64,000 nt of DNA from contig NZ_JARVWQ010000002.1 in the NCBI RefSeq assembly GCF_029846255.1, positions 1,178,001-1,242,000 of the forward strand, in the 5' to 3' direction. The stretch comes from Amnibacterium sp. CER49 (GTDB lineage: Bacteria > Actinomycetota > Actinomycetes > Actinomycetales > Microbacteriaceae). The first letter of the stretch is position 1, and each line of letters begins with the position of its first letter. Positions 41,567 through 51,272 of the stretch are shown here, in pieces. Under the pieces are notes generated by a model. That model had not been told where the DNA came from. It worked only from the letters and a program-made list of their open reading frames with translations, and made no database searches. The position numbers were made by a program, and so were the translations under genes.

Positions 41567-41665
41567 CGGGACAGTCTGGGCCGCGGCCGCCAAGAGAACG
41601 GTGAGGGGTCGGCCGGCCGTGCCGCGTGAGCACCACGGCGCTCCCGTGGACTTGGCTGTACGGGG

Positions 41666-43072
41666 TCAGCCCGCCGGCGCCCGGAGCGCCCGGAACCAGC
41701 CGTCGGTGGTCGCCGCGCCGGAGGCGGACGACGCCGACGGCGCGGCCCGCGACGGGGGCTCCTTGGGAGATGCGATCGGCTGCGGCGCGGTCGAGGCTGT
41801 GACCGTCGTCCGGGCGGTGCTCGACCCCGTCGCGTTCGTGGCGGTGAGCGTGACCGGATAGGTCCCGGCCGTGGCGTAGGTGTGCGACGGGTCCTGCACG
41901 GTCGAGGTGCCGCCGTCTCCGAAGTCCCACGACCACGACGTCGGCGAGCCGGTGGAGGTGTCCGTCAAGGCGACAGGGAGGGGCGCTGCGCCGGAGACGG
42001 GGTCGGCCGTGAAGGCGGCCTGCGGCGCGCCCGGCTGCGCCGTCGTCGAGGCGAAGGGCGGGGTGGTGAAGAGGTCGGCGAGGTCGGTCGCCGTCGCGGC
42101 GTCGCCGAGCAGCGGGGTGAGACCGAACATCTCCTGCACGGTCCGCAGGGTGGAGCCGTGGCTGTAGGGCACCGCGCCCTGGTAGCCCCGCTTCGCGAGC
42201 TTCGAGACGACGATGAGCCCGCTCGGGTTCGTGTCGGTACCCGCGCTCTCGTCCCAGAGCACGAGGATCACGCCGTTGTGCTGATAGGCGCTGGAAGCCT
42301 GGATCCTCGGGATCTCGGTCGAGAGGAAGGCGTCCGCCTGGCACCGCGTGCAGCTCGAGCCGGGTGCGGGCTTCTCGCCCTGGTCCCAGTCGTTCGGCAC
42401 GATGAAGCTGTACTGCGGCACCGTGCCCGCGCTCAGGTCGCTCGCCAGCTCGCTGTACGGACGCTCGTGCTGGATGCAGTACGCCGGGTCCGACTGGACG
42501 TCTGTGAAGTAGACGAAGGGGTTGTGGTCCTCGGAGTACGGGGTGCCGGGGTCGGTGAGGTTGCAGGTCGTGCCGTTCCCGGGGAGGTTCTCGGCGTAGT
42601 ACTTCCAGCCGAGGTTCGCGGCACGCAGCTGGGTGGTGAGGTGCGCGCTCGTGGCCACCGTGTGGTCGGTCGGCAGGTAGCTGCCGTTCGTCAGCCCCTC
42701 GCTCGCGCCGGCCTCGAGCTCGACGTAGTTCGGCAGGCTCGGATGCAGCCCGCTGCGGTAGTCCGTCGCCGACGCGAACTCGGGCAGCAGCGTGCCGTTC
42801 ACGTACGGGAAGCGCGCGTCGCCCTTCACCGAGCTCCAGTCGGCGTTCTCCATCATCACGACGAAGACGTGCTGCGCGGCCGGATCGGTCGTCGCCGTCG
42901 TCGTCGCTGCCGACCCACCGGTCGTGTCCGTCGCAGGCGCGCCGGCGCCCGGGAGTGCGGCAGCGGGTGACAGCCCGGCACCGAGACCCGCGGCGAGCGC
43001 GCCGACGAGCACGGCGGCTGCCACGGGACGGCGCCCGGTCGATCGGTGGAGGGGGTGGGGGAAGCGCATCAT
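41666..43072 (-). CDS. Secreted phosphoesterase (phospholipase C/acid phosphatase-like) with PKD domain
   Basis: 468 residues with a signal peptide (about 1-38). The catalytic domain opens with VFVVMMENADWSSVKG, matching the phosphoesterase family PF04185 (phospholipase C and AcpA-type acid phosphatases). Metal-site histidines and aspartates include LHPSLPNYVEL, SEDHNPFVYF and LVLWDESAGTD, with a late SHGST. A PKD-like beta domain (WSWDFGDGGTSTVQDPSHTY) sits at about 360-430 before a Ser/Ala/Pro tail. It probably acts on extracellular phosphate esters. GSS-type disulfides are possible (CTRC). Confidence 0.85.
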   Translation of the reverse strand: MMRFPHPLHRSTGRRPVAAAVLVGALAAGLGAGLSPAAALPGAGAPATDTTGGSAATTTATTDPAAQHVFVVMMENADWSSVKGDARFPYVNGTLLPEFASATDYRSGLHPSLPNYVELEAGASEGLTNGSYLPTDHTVATSAHLTTQLRAANLGWKYYAENLPGNGTTCNLTDPGTPYSEDHNPFVYFTDVQSDPAYCIQHERPYSELASDLSAGTVPQYSFIVPNDWDQGEKPAPGSSCTRCQADAFLSTEIPRIQASSAYQHNGVILVLWDESAGTDTNPSGLIVVSKLAKRGYQGAVPYSHGSTLRTVQEMFGLTPLLGDAATATDLADLFTTPPFASTTAQPGAPQAAFTADPVSGAAPLPVALTDTSTGSPTSWSWDFGDGGTSTVQDPSHTYATAGTYPVTLTATNATGSSTARTTVTASTAPQPIASPKEPPSRAAPSASSASGAATTDGWFRALRAPAG

Positions 43073-43220
43073 CGCTGCATCCGCTCGCCGGGGATCGGAG
43101 GAAGGAGCGGCCGCGTGGCGGCCCACGCACGCCCCGAGGCCCTGGTGTACTCCCCTCAGCTCGCGACGCGCAAGGGCTCGACCAGCCTCGGCGAGCAGGC
43201 GTGGCGTGCGCCCGATCCGC

Positions 43221-44084
43221 TCAGCGCGATGGTCGCCGCGACGCGTGCACGCCGGCCCGCGCCTCGAGCAGCGCAGCGACGCGCGCGTACGGTGCGAGCG
43301 CCGCGTGTGCGTCGATCCCGCCGGGAAGCAGCTGCTCGTCGAGGTCGAGCAGCCGGAACAGCGCGCCGCGAGCGACGAGCGGCAGGTCGCCGGCGCGGCC
43401 CGCCACGTCGAGCAGCGCGGCGCCCTCGCCGTGCCACAGCAGCCCGTCGGCGACCGCGATCGCCTCGGCGTAGACGGCCGGACGCCAGTAGGGCGAGAGG
43501 TCGATCACGGCCGGCGGCAGCCCGGGCGCGAACAGCACGTTGCCGCTCAGGTCGGCGTGCACGAGCTGCGGCGGCTCGGCCGGCGGACGCACGAGCGCGC
43601 GGAGACGGGCGGCGAGCGGTGCGACACCGGGGTGCGTCGGCCGCGCCTCCTCGTCCCACGCGGCCCGATCGGCGCGCGCCCACCGGTGCGTGCGGCGGGC
43701 GAGGAACGCCGGCCGCGGCATCCCTGCGAGCGCGGCGTGGAACGCCCGCGCCGCGGCGAGCAGCGCCGGCCACCGCCCTTCGGGCCCCGGCTCGCCCTCG
43801 ACCCACCGGGACACGGTCCAGCCCTCGGCGATCCAGGTACCCGTGGTCGACGGCACGGGCACGGCGATCCGGAAGCCCCGCTCCCCCGCGAGGGCGCTCA
43901 GCAGGTCCGCGCACCAGGCGGCCTCCTCGGCCTCGAGCCCGGGCGCGACCCGCTTCAGCACGACCCGCTCGTGCCCCTCGCCGAGCACCCAGCTGCAGCC
44001 CTGCCCGCCGGGCAGGCGGCGCGGCGTGCCGCCGAGCCCGAAGGCGCGGAGGGCCGTCGGCGACGGCGTGCCCAGCGGATCCAC
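43221..44084 (-). CDS. Aminoglycoside phosphotransferase-fold kinase
   Basis: 287 residues. LVHADLSGNVLF is the catalytic Brenner loop (HxDxxxxN), and AVIDLSPYW replaces the DFG-like metal site DxD. The N-lobe carries VVLKRV near 40. This APH/choline-kinase fold is common; the substrate could be a small sugar, amino alcohol or antibiotic. GTG start; no strong ribosome site. The family is often misannotated as resistance, and nothing here supports a specific substrate. Confidence 0.75.
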   Translation of the reverse strand: MDPLGTPSPTALRAFGLGGTPRRLPGGQGCSWVLGEGHERVVLKRVAPGLEAEEAAWCADLLSALAGERGFRIAVPVPSTTGTWIAEGWTVSRWVEGEPGPEGRWPALLAAARAFHAALAGMPRPAFLARRTHRWARADRAAWDEEARPTHPGVAPLAARLRALVRPPAEPPQLVHADLSGNVLFAPGLPPAVIDLSPYWRPAVYAEAIAVADGLLWHGEGAALLDVAGRAGDLPLVARGALFRLLDLDEQLLPGGIDAHAALAPYARVAALLEARAGVHASRRPSR

Positions 44085-44140
44085 CGCCTCAGCCTGCCGC
44101 AGCCGTCGCGCACCCGGACGTCCTGCGCGATCATCGGAGT

Positions 44141-44494
44141 GTGGACGGCGACGGCGCTCCCCGGGGGACGGGCGACCTCCTGCAGCGCGCCGTCCACCTC
44201 GCGGCCCTTCGGGTCCTCGTCGACGAGCGCCGCACCGAGCTGCGCCGCCTCGCGCAGGCCGAGGACGCGCTCGCCGTGATCGGTTTCGGTCTCGACCGCA
44301 CCGACGCTCTCGCTCGCGTCGCCTACGCCCGCGCCTCCGCAGGTCTCGCCGCGGAGTTCGCCTGCGCGGCAGCGGAGCTGCGCGAGGCGGAGGTCGCGCT
44401 GCGGACCGCGGTGCTCGACGACGCCTGGACGCCCGCCGACGACCTCGACTGGCCGGCGTCGGACGACGAGACGCCGCACGCCCGCCCCGGCTGA
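44141..44494 (+). CDS. Small helical protein, unknown function
   Basis: 117 residues, mostly one long helical region rich in Ala, Arg, Glu and Leu (about 15-92) with heptad-like spacing (LLQRAVHLAALRVLVDERRTELRR), then an acidic tail with WTPADDLDWPASDDE. GTG with GGAG almost adjacent, a poor start. The stop lies inside the terminator hairpin at 44476. No family recognised; the ORF could be shorter. Confidence 0.45.
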   Translation: MDGDGAPRGTGDLLQRAVHLAALRVLVDERRTELRRLAQAEDALAVIGFGLDRTDALARVAYARASAGLAAEFACAAAELREAEVALRTAVLDDAWTPADDLDWPASDDETPHARPG

Positions 44495-44509
44495 CCGGGA
44501 CGGGCGTGC
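44476..44509. terminator. Strong bidirectional hairpin terminator
   Basis: 15-base arms (44476-44490 and 44495-44509) pair with one mismatch around the 4-base loop CTGA. It includes the stop of the upstream ORF and lies before the end of the convergent NDH-2 gene. Confidence 0.75.
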
Positions 44510-44526
44510 GGCTGCCGCGGGAGCGG

Positions 44527-46143
44527 CTACTTCTTCGCGGGCTCCGGCTCGGGCGCCGGGTTCGCGTAGATCGGCGCCTCGACGCCCTTCGCGCCGGGCA
44601 GCGGCGGCTGCTCCGGCTCGACGGGCGGCCTGCGGGTGCGTGCCGGCTTCGGCTCGGCGGTCTCTGCCGGGAGCGGCTCGGCCTTCCTGCGGGCGCGCGC
44701 GGGCTTCGCAGCGGGCTCGGCAGCGACCGGCTCGACGACCGTGGCGGCCGGTGCCGCTGCGACTGCCGCTCGCGCCGGGACGGCCGCGGGCACCGCGGCC
44801 GCGGCAGGCGCCGCCTCGACCGACGGGCGCGGCCGGGAGGCGTACGTCTCGAACGCGACGCGTGGCTGCTGCACCGCCTGGAGGCTCACGATGTCGCGGC
44901 CGAGCACGAAGTTCAGCACCCAGTTCGCGATGACGCGCAGCTTGCGCTCCCACGTCGGGATCGCGAGGCCGTGGTACCCGCGGTGCATGACCCAGGCCGG
45001 GAAGCCCTTGATCGCGATCCTGCCGGACTGGAACGCGCCCTCGTAGAGGCCGAGGCCCGCCACCGCGCCGAGGCTCGCGTGGTAGTAGTCCTTGACGCCC
45101 TCGCCGCGGAGCGCCGCCGCGATGTTCTGCGCGAGCAGCTTGCCCTGACGCACCGCGTGCTGCGCGTTCGGCACGCACATGCCGCCGACACCCTTGCCCG
45201 TGAGATCGGGCACGGCCGCCACGTCGCCGGCGCCCCAGGCGTCCGGCACGACCTCGCCCTCGGCGGTGACGACCCGGAGGTCGGGCTTCACCCGCAGGCG
45301 CCCGCGCTCCTCGATCGGCAGGTCGGTGTTCTTCAGCATCGGCGAGGCCATGACGCCGGCGGTCCAGACGATGACGTCCGTCTCGAACGACTCGCCCGTG
45401 GACAGCTCGATGCGGCCGCCCTCGGCGCTCTTCAGCTGGGTGTCGAGGTGCACCTCCGCACCGCGCTGCGCGTAGTTCTTGAGCACCCAGTGGCTCGTCG
45501 GCAGCGACACCTCGGGCATGATGCGGCCCATCGCCTCGATGAGGTGGAAGCGCGTGTCGTCGAAGGTGAGCTGCGGGTAGTACCGCAGCAGGTACGAGGC
45601 GAGCGAGCGCATCTCGCCGAACACCTCGATGCCGGCGAAGCCGCCGCCGACGACGACGAACGTGAGCAGGCGCTCGCGCTCCGGCCCGGGCGGCAGGTTC
45701 GCGGCCTTGTCGAAGTTCGTGAGGATGCGGTCGCGGATCGCGACGGCCTCCTCGATGGTCTTCAGGCCGTAGGCGAGGTCGGCGACACCCGGGATCGGGA
45801 AGGTGCGGCTGACCGAGCCGGCGGTGACGACGATCTGGTCGTACTCGAGCTGCCACGGCTCGCCGACCTCGGGGGTGATCGTGGCGGTGCGGGCCGCGTG
45901 GTCGATGCCGGTGACCTTCGCCGTGATGACCTTCGCGCGCTTCAGGTGCTTGCGCTGGTTGACCACGGCGTGGCGGGCCTCGACGGATCCGCCGACGACC
46001 TCGGGCAGGAACGGCTGGTACGTGAGGTAGGGCAGCGGATCGACGACGACGATCTCCGCCTCGTCCTTGCGGAGCCACTTCTCGAGCTTCCAGGCCGTGT
46101 AGAAGCCGGCGTAGCCGCCGCCGACGATGAGGATGCGAGGCAC
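44527..46143 (-). CDS. ndh: Type II NADH:quinone dehydrogenase with long Pro/Ala/Lys-rich tail
   Basis: 538 residues from GTG 46143 (VPRILIVGGGYAGFYTAWKLEKWL); a GTG 30 bases earlier is open, but AAGGAG falls between them, favouring this start. FAD loop GGGYAGF near 8-14 and NADH loop VVGGGFAGIEVFGEM. The quinone/FAD C-terminal region includes WGAGDVAAV and the membrane-associating AFQSGRIAIKGFPAWVMHRGYHG. After about residue 430 an Ala/Pro/Lys/Glu-rich tail of about 105 residues follows that ordinary NDH-2 proteins lack. It passes electrons from NADH to menaquinone without pumping protons. Confidence 0.92.
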   Translation of the reverse strand: MPRILIVGGGYAGFYTAWKLEKWLRKDEAEIVVVDPLPYLTYQPFLPEVVGGSVEARHAVVNQRKHLKRAKVITAKVTGIDHAARTATITPEVGEPWQLEYDQIVVTAGSVSRTFPIPGVADLAYGLKTIEEAVAIRDRILTNFDKAANLPPGPERERLLTFVVVGGGFAGIEVFGEMRSLASYLLRYYPQLTFDDTRFHLIEAMGRIMPEVSLPTSHWVLKNYAQRGAEVHLDTQLKSAEGGRIELSTGESFETDVIVWTAGVMASPMLKNTDLPIEERGRLRVKPDLRVVTAEGEVVPDAWGAGDVAAVPDLTGKGVGGMCVPNAQHAVRQGKLLAQNIAAALRGEGVKDYYHASLGAVAGLGLYEGAFQSGRIAIKGFPAWVMHRGYHGLAIPTWERKLRVIANWVLNFVLGRDIVSLQAVQQPRVAFETYASRPRPSVEAAPAAAAVPAAVPARAAVAAAPAATVVEPVAAEPAAKPARARRKAEPLPAETAEPKPARTRRPPVEPEQPPLPGAKGVEAPIYANPAPEPEPAKK

Positions 46144-46220
46144 GAGTCCGAAGATCTCCTTCGTGAAGAGCACTGGAGCCGCGGTGCTGCGCTGAGCCGC
46201 GGGCGGGCAGGCCTCCGAGC

Positions 46221-46760
46221 CTACCGGAGGGGTTCGCCCCAGCCGCCGATCGCGCGCCGCACCTGGTCATCCGTGCGCGAGGCCTCCGCGAGTGCGAGGT
46301 CGCCCACCGGATCGACGCCGGGACCCGCGGCGAGCGCGTGCCCGGCGAGCGCGTGGAGGCACTTGACGCGGTCGGGCAGGCCGCCCGCGCTGATGCCGGC
46401 GAGCTCCGGCACGGCCTCGACGGCCTCGCGGGCGGCGAGGTACGCGTCGTGCGCCGCGCGATGCGCCGCGGCGAGCTCCGGGTCGGCGGCCAGCCGGTCG
46501 TTCAGCTCGCGCATCCGCCCGTCGGCCTCGAGCCGCGACATCGCGGCGACGAGCACCGGATGGGTCAGGTAGTAGAAGGTGGGGAACGGCGTGCCGTCCG
46601 GTAGCCGCGGCGCCGTGGCGACGACGGCGGGCGCACCGTCGCGCGTGCGGGCGGCGATCGCGAGCACACCGCGGGGCGGGCGGCCGAGCTGCGCCTCGAC
46701 GGCGTCGAGGTCGGCCGGCGTCGGCGGATCGCCGATCACCGGGTGCTGACCGTCGGTCAT
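46221..46760 (-). CDS. DUF501 family protein
   Basis: 179 residues. Conserved blocks are LGRPPRGVLAIAAR, FPTFYYLTHPVLVAAMSRLEADG and GGLPDRVKCLHALAGHALAAGPG. Soluble. The ATG overlaps the stop of the upstream divIC-like gene by four bases. The eno-divIC-DUF501 order is conserved in actinobacteria. Function unknown. Confidence 0.9.
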   Translation of the reverse strand: MTDGQHPVIGDPPTPADLDAVEAQLGRPPRGVLAIAARTRDGAPAVVATAPRLPDGTPFPTFYYLTHPVLVAAMSRLEADGRMRELNDRLAADPELAAAHRAAHDAYLAAREAVEAVPELAGISAGGLPDRVKCLHALAGHALAAGPGVDPVGDLALAEASRTDDQVRRAIGGWGEPLR

Positions 46761-47230
46761 CGCCCGGTCAGCGCCTTCGGCGTCGCGGAGGTGGTGCCGG
46801 CAGCGACCAGCGAGTCGAGCAGCGCGCCCGTCCAGTCGGTACGGGTGGTCTGCACGGTCGTGGTCGGCGGCTGCGCCGGTCCCGAAGCCTTCGTCGCGGT
46901 GCCCCCGACGACCCGGTAGGCGACCTCGCCGGGCAGCACGTAGAAGAGTCGGCTGCCCGCCTGCGACCGCACGTAGGCAGGGTCGCTCCAGCGGGCGATG
47001 TCGGTGCTCGTCGCCTTCAGGTCGGCCTGCTGCCGGGCGACCTGCGCGGTGAGGTCGGCGAGCTTCTGCCGCTGCGAGAGGTACGTGCCGAGCGCCGGCG
47101 CGAGGCTCAGCACCGCGAAGACGAGCAGCAGCACCGAGGCGATCGCGAGCCCGGGCACCTTCACGCCGCGGAGGCGCGGCGGCACGACGCGGGCGAGCGC
47201 GCCGCTGCCGAGGTCGCGGACGTCTCCCAC
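46757..47230 (-). CDS. Septum formation initiator / DivIC-FtsB-like protein
   Basis: 157 residues. One membrane helix (about 27-47), an extracytoplasmic coiled coil (48-78, SQRQKLADLTAQVARQQADL), then WSDPAYVRSQAGSRLFYVLPGE, the family's conserved end. It would join FtsL and FtsQ in the divisome outside the membrane. GTG preceded by GGAAGGGGAG. A serine/threonine-rich tail follows. It lies 35 bases after enolase and is coupled to DUF501. Confidence 0.88.
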   Translation of the reverse strand: MGDVRDLGSGALARVVPPRLRGVKVPGLAIASVLLLVFAVLSLAPALGTYLSQRQKLADLTAQVARQQADLKATSTDIARWSDPAYVRSQAGSRLFYVLPGEVAYRVVGGTATKASGPAQPPTTTVQTTRTDWTGALLDSLVAAGTTSATPKALTGR

Positions 47231-47265
47231 CGGCTCCCCTTCCCGCCGCCGGGAGGCGACCGTCG

Positions 47266-49106
<1,841 letters not shown>

Positions 49107-49196
49107 ACCCGGATCCCGGGCGCGTTCCGACGACGCGGGCGCGAGACGACGCCCGGAGGAACGGAAGTCGCCCGGATCCGCCGGCGCCGGCCGCGG

Positions 49197-50432
49197 TCAG
49201 CGGAGGGGACGGGTCTCGCCCGTGCCCTCGGCCGTGACGGTCGCGACCGCGGTGAAGCCCTCGGCGGCGAGCGCGTCGAGCTGCGCACGGCGGTTCCGCC
49301 GCGTCCGCTCGAGCCGCACCCGCCCGTGCTCGTCGCGCGCCGCCGCCTTCGCCGCGAGCAGCACCGGGGCGGGCACGTCGTCGTCGTGCAGCAGCACGAG
49401 CGCGCCGCTGCCGTCGTCGCTGGGCGGCAGGAGGTCGAGGATCCGCTCGAAGCCGATCGAGAAGCCGACCGCCGGCACCGCCTGGCCGAGGAACCGGCCG
49501 ATCATGCCGTCGTAGCGGCCCCCGCCCCCGAGCGAGCTGCCGAAGCCGGGGTGCTCGATCTCGAAGATCGTGCCCGTGTAGTAGCCCATGCCCCGCACGA
49601 GCGTCGGGTCGAAGACGAGGTCGACGTCCGGCAGCGCGTCGCGGAGCGCGAGCAGGTCGCGGTAGGCGTCCTGCTCGAGCCAGGCCGGCGGATCGACGAG
49701 CAGGTCCCAGCCGGCGGCCGCGAGCGTCGCGAACGCCTCGTGCAGGCCCGCGGTGTCGACGCCCTGGGTGCCGAGCTCGTCGACGACGCCAGGCACACCG
49801 ATCTTGTCGAGCTTGTCGATCGTGATGAGCGCCCGCGCGGCGTTCTCCCCGGCGAGGCCCCAGGTCTCGAGCAGGCGGTTCAGGATGCGCCGGTCGTTGA
49901 TCCTCACGCTCGTGCCGGTGAGCCCGAGCTCTGCGAGCGCCTCGGTGGTCGCGGCGATCAGCTCGAGCTCGGCGATCGGCCCGGCCTCGCCGAGCACGTC
50001 GATGTCGCACTGCACGAACTGCCGGTAGCGGCCCTTCTGCGGCCGCTCCGCGCGCCAGACCGGGCCGATCTGCAGGGCCCGGAAGACGGGCGGCAGCTCG
50101 GCGCGGTTCGTCGCGTAGTAGCGCGCGAGCGGCACCGTGAGGTCGTAGCGCAGGCCGAGGTCGGCGAGCGCGAGGGGATCGCCGGACTCCGCCGCGGCAC
50201 GCAGGTCGTCGCCGCCGAGGCCGCGCTTCAGCACGCTGTAGGCGAGCTTCTCGTTGTCGCCGCCGATGCCGGCGTGCAGCCGCTCGACGTCCTCGAGGGC
50301 GGGTGTCTCGATCTCGTCGAAGCCGTGGCCGCGGTACACGCGCCGGATCACGGCGAGCGCGTGCTCGCGGCGCCGCTTCTCGGCGGGCAGGAAGTCGCGC
50401 ATGCCGCGGGGCGGGTTCACCGGGGAGGCCAC
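49197..50432 (-). CDS. hisS: Histidyl-tRNA synthetase
   Basis: 411 residues, class II aminoacyl-tRNA synthetase. PPRGMRDFLPAEKRRREHAL opens it; motif 2 is WRAERPQKGRYRQF; the histidine A-loop LVRGMGYYTGTIFEIEHPG and motif 3 AVGFSIGFERILDL follow. The C-terminal anticodon domain is shorter than in E. coli, as is common in actinobacteria. It charges tRNA-His. The GTG is preceded by CAGGAT ending 6 bases upstream and by GGAGGG immediately before it, so both leaderless and ordinary initiation are possible. Confidence 0.95.
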   Translation of the reverse strand: MASPVNPPRGMRDFLPAEKRRREHALAVIRRVYRGHGFDEIETPALEDVERLHAGIGGDNEKLAYSVLKRGLGGDDLRAAAESGDPLALADLGLRYDLTVPLARYYATNRAELPPVFRALQIGPVWRAERPQKGRYRQFVQCDIDVLGEAGPIAELELIAATTEALAELGLTGTSVRINDRRILNRLLETWGLAGENAARALITIDKLDKIGVPGVVDELGTQGVDTAGLHEAFATLAAAGWDLLVDPPAWLEQDAYRDLLALRDALPDVDLVFDPTLVRGMGYYTGTIFEIEHPGFGSSLGGGGRYDGMIGRFLGQAVPAVGFSIGFERILDLLPPSDDGSGALVLLHDDDVPAPVLLAAKAAARDEHGRVRLERTRRNRRAQLDALAAEGFTAVATVTAEGTGETRPLR

Positions 50433-50438
50433 CCCTCC

Positions 50439-50444
50439 ATCCTG
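50439..50444 (-). promoter_or_regulatory. -10 box (CAGGAT) for hisS
   Basis: Minus-strand CAGGAT ends 6 bases before the GTG at 50432; weak by sequence, supported by spacing. Confidence 0.3.
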
Positions 50445-50507
50445 GCAGCGGAGCCGCCGCCGTCGGACGGGCAGACGAGGGGGCGCATCGGCGCCCCGAC
50501 CGGCGCC

Positions 50508-50558
50508 GCTCCGGATCCTTGCCGCTCAGCGCGTGGCGAAGCGACCAGGATCCGGAGC
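50508..50558. repeat. 12-base inverted repeat between mazG and hisS
   Basis: GCTCCGGATCCT (50508-50519) and AGGATCCGGAGC (50547-50558) pair perfectly across 27 bases that can themselves fold. It begins 12 bases after the mazG stop (minus strand) and lies about 75 bases upstream of hisS. It could end mazG transcription or regulate hisS. Confidence 0.5.
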
Positions 50559-50569
50559 AGGTTCGGCGG

Positions 50570-51247
50570 TCAGGGCGTGACGGGGCGCTCCCCGGCATCG
50601 GCCTGGGCCTCGGCCACGCGGATGCGGTCGCTCAGGCGCCGGATCGCGCCGCGCAGCGCCCGCTCCGCGTCGAGGCCGCGGGCGGAGGCGGCGATCACCT
50701 GGTCGAGCAGCAGGTCGCCGAGCGCGTCCTCGTCCGTCGGACCGCCCTCGACCGGCCGCAGCTCGAGCCCGACGCGCGCGGCACGACCGAGCAGCTTCTC
50801 GGCGAGCAGCAGCGACGGCATGCCCATCGGCACCCCGTCGAGCACGCTCGTGCGGTGCGCCTTCTCGCGGCGCTTCTGCTCCTCCCACACCGCGACGACC
50901 GCGTCGGCGTCCGCCGCCTCCGCGTCGCCGAACACGTGGGGGTGCCGGCCGACCATCTTCGCGGCGGTCGCCCTGGCGACGTCGTCGATGTCGAAGCCCT
51001 CGCCGGGCGTCGCAGCCGCGAGGTCGGCGTGGAAGAGGACCTGGTAGAGCACGTCGCCGAGCTCCTCGAGCATCGCGTCGCGGTCGTGGGTCTCGATCGC
51101 CTCGACGAGCTCCGCGGTCTCCTCGATGAGGTAGCGCACGAGCGACTCGTGCGTCTGCTCCGCGTCCCACGGGCAGCCGCCGGGGCCGCGGAGCCGCGCC
51201 ATGACGGCGACGAGGCGGTCGAGCTCGGAGCCTGCGGGGTCGGTCAT
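50570..51247 (-). CDS. mazG: Nucleoside triphosphate pyrophosphohydrolase MazG
   Basis: 225 residues from ATG 51247 (GAGGA 9 bases upstream); ATG 51256 lacks room for its ribosome site. The metal-binding helix pair EETAELVEAI and EELGDVLYQVLFHADLA is diagnostic of MazG. RLRGPGGCPWDAEQTHESL opens the domain and GRHPHVFGDAEA follows. It hydrolyses non-canonical nucleoside triphosphates to the monophosphate and diphosphate. Its usual neighbours mfd and eno are both present in this window, but separated. Confidence 0.93.
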   Translation of the reverse strand: MTDPAGSELDRLVAVMARLRGPGGCPWDAEQTHESLVRYLIEETAELVEAIETHDRDAMLEELGDVLYQVLFHADLAAATPGEGFDIDDVARATAAKMVGRHPHVFGDAEAADADAVVAVWEEQKRREKAHRTSVLDGVPMGMPSLLLAEKLLGRAARVGLELRPVEGGPTDEDALGDLLLDQVIAASARGLDAERALRGAIRRLSDRIRVAEAQADAGERPVTP

Positions 51248-51272
51248 CGGCGTCATCCTCGCAGGCGCGACG

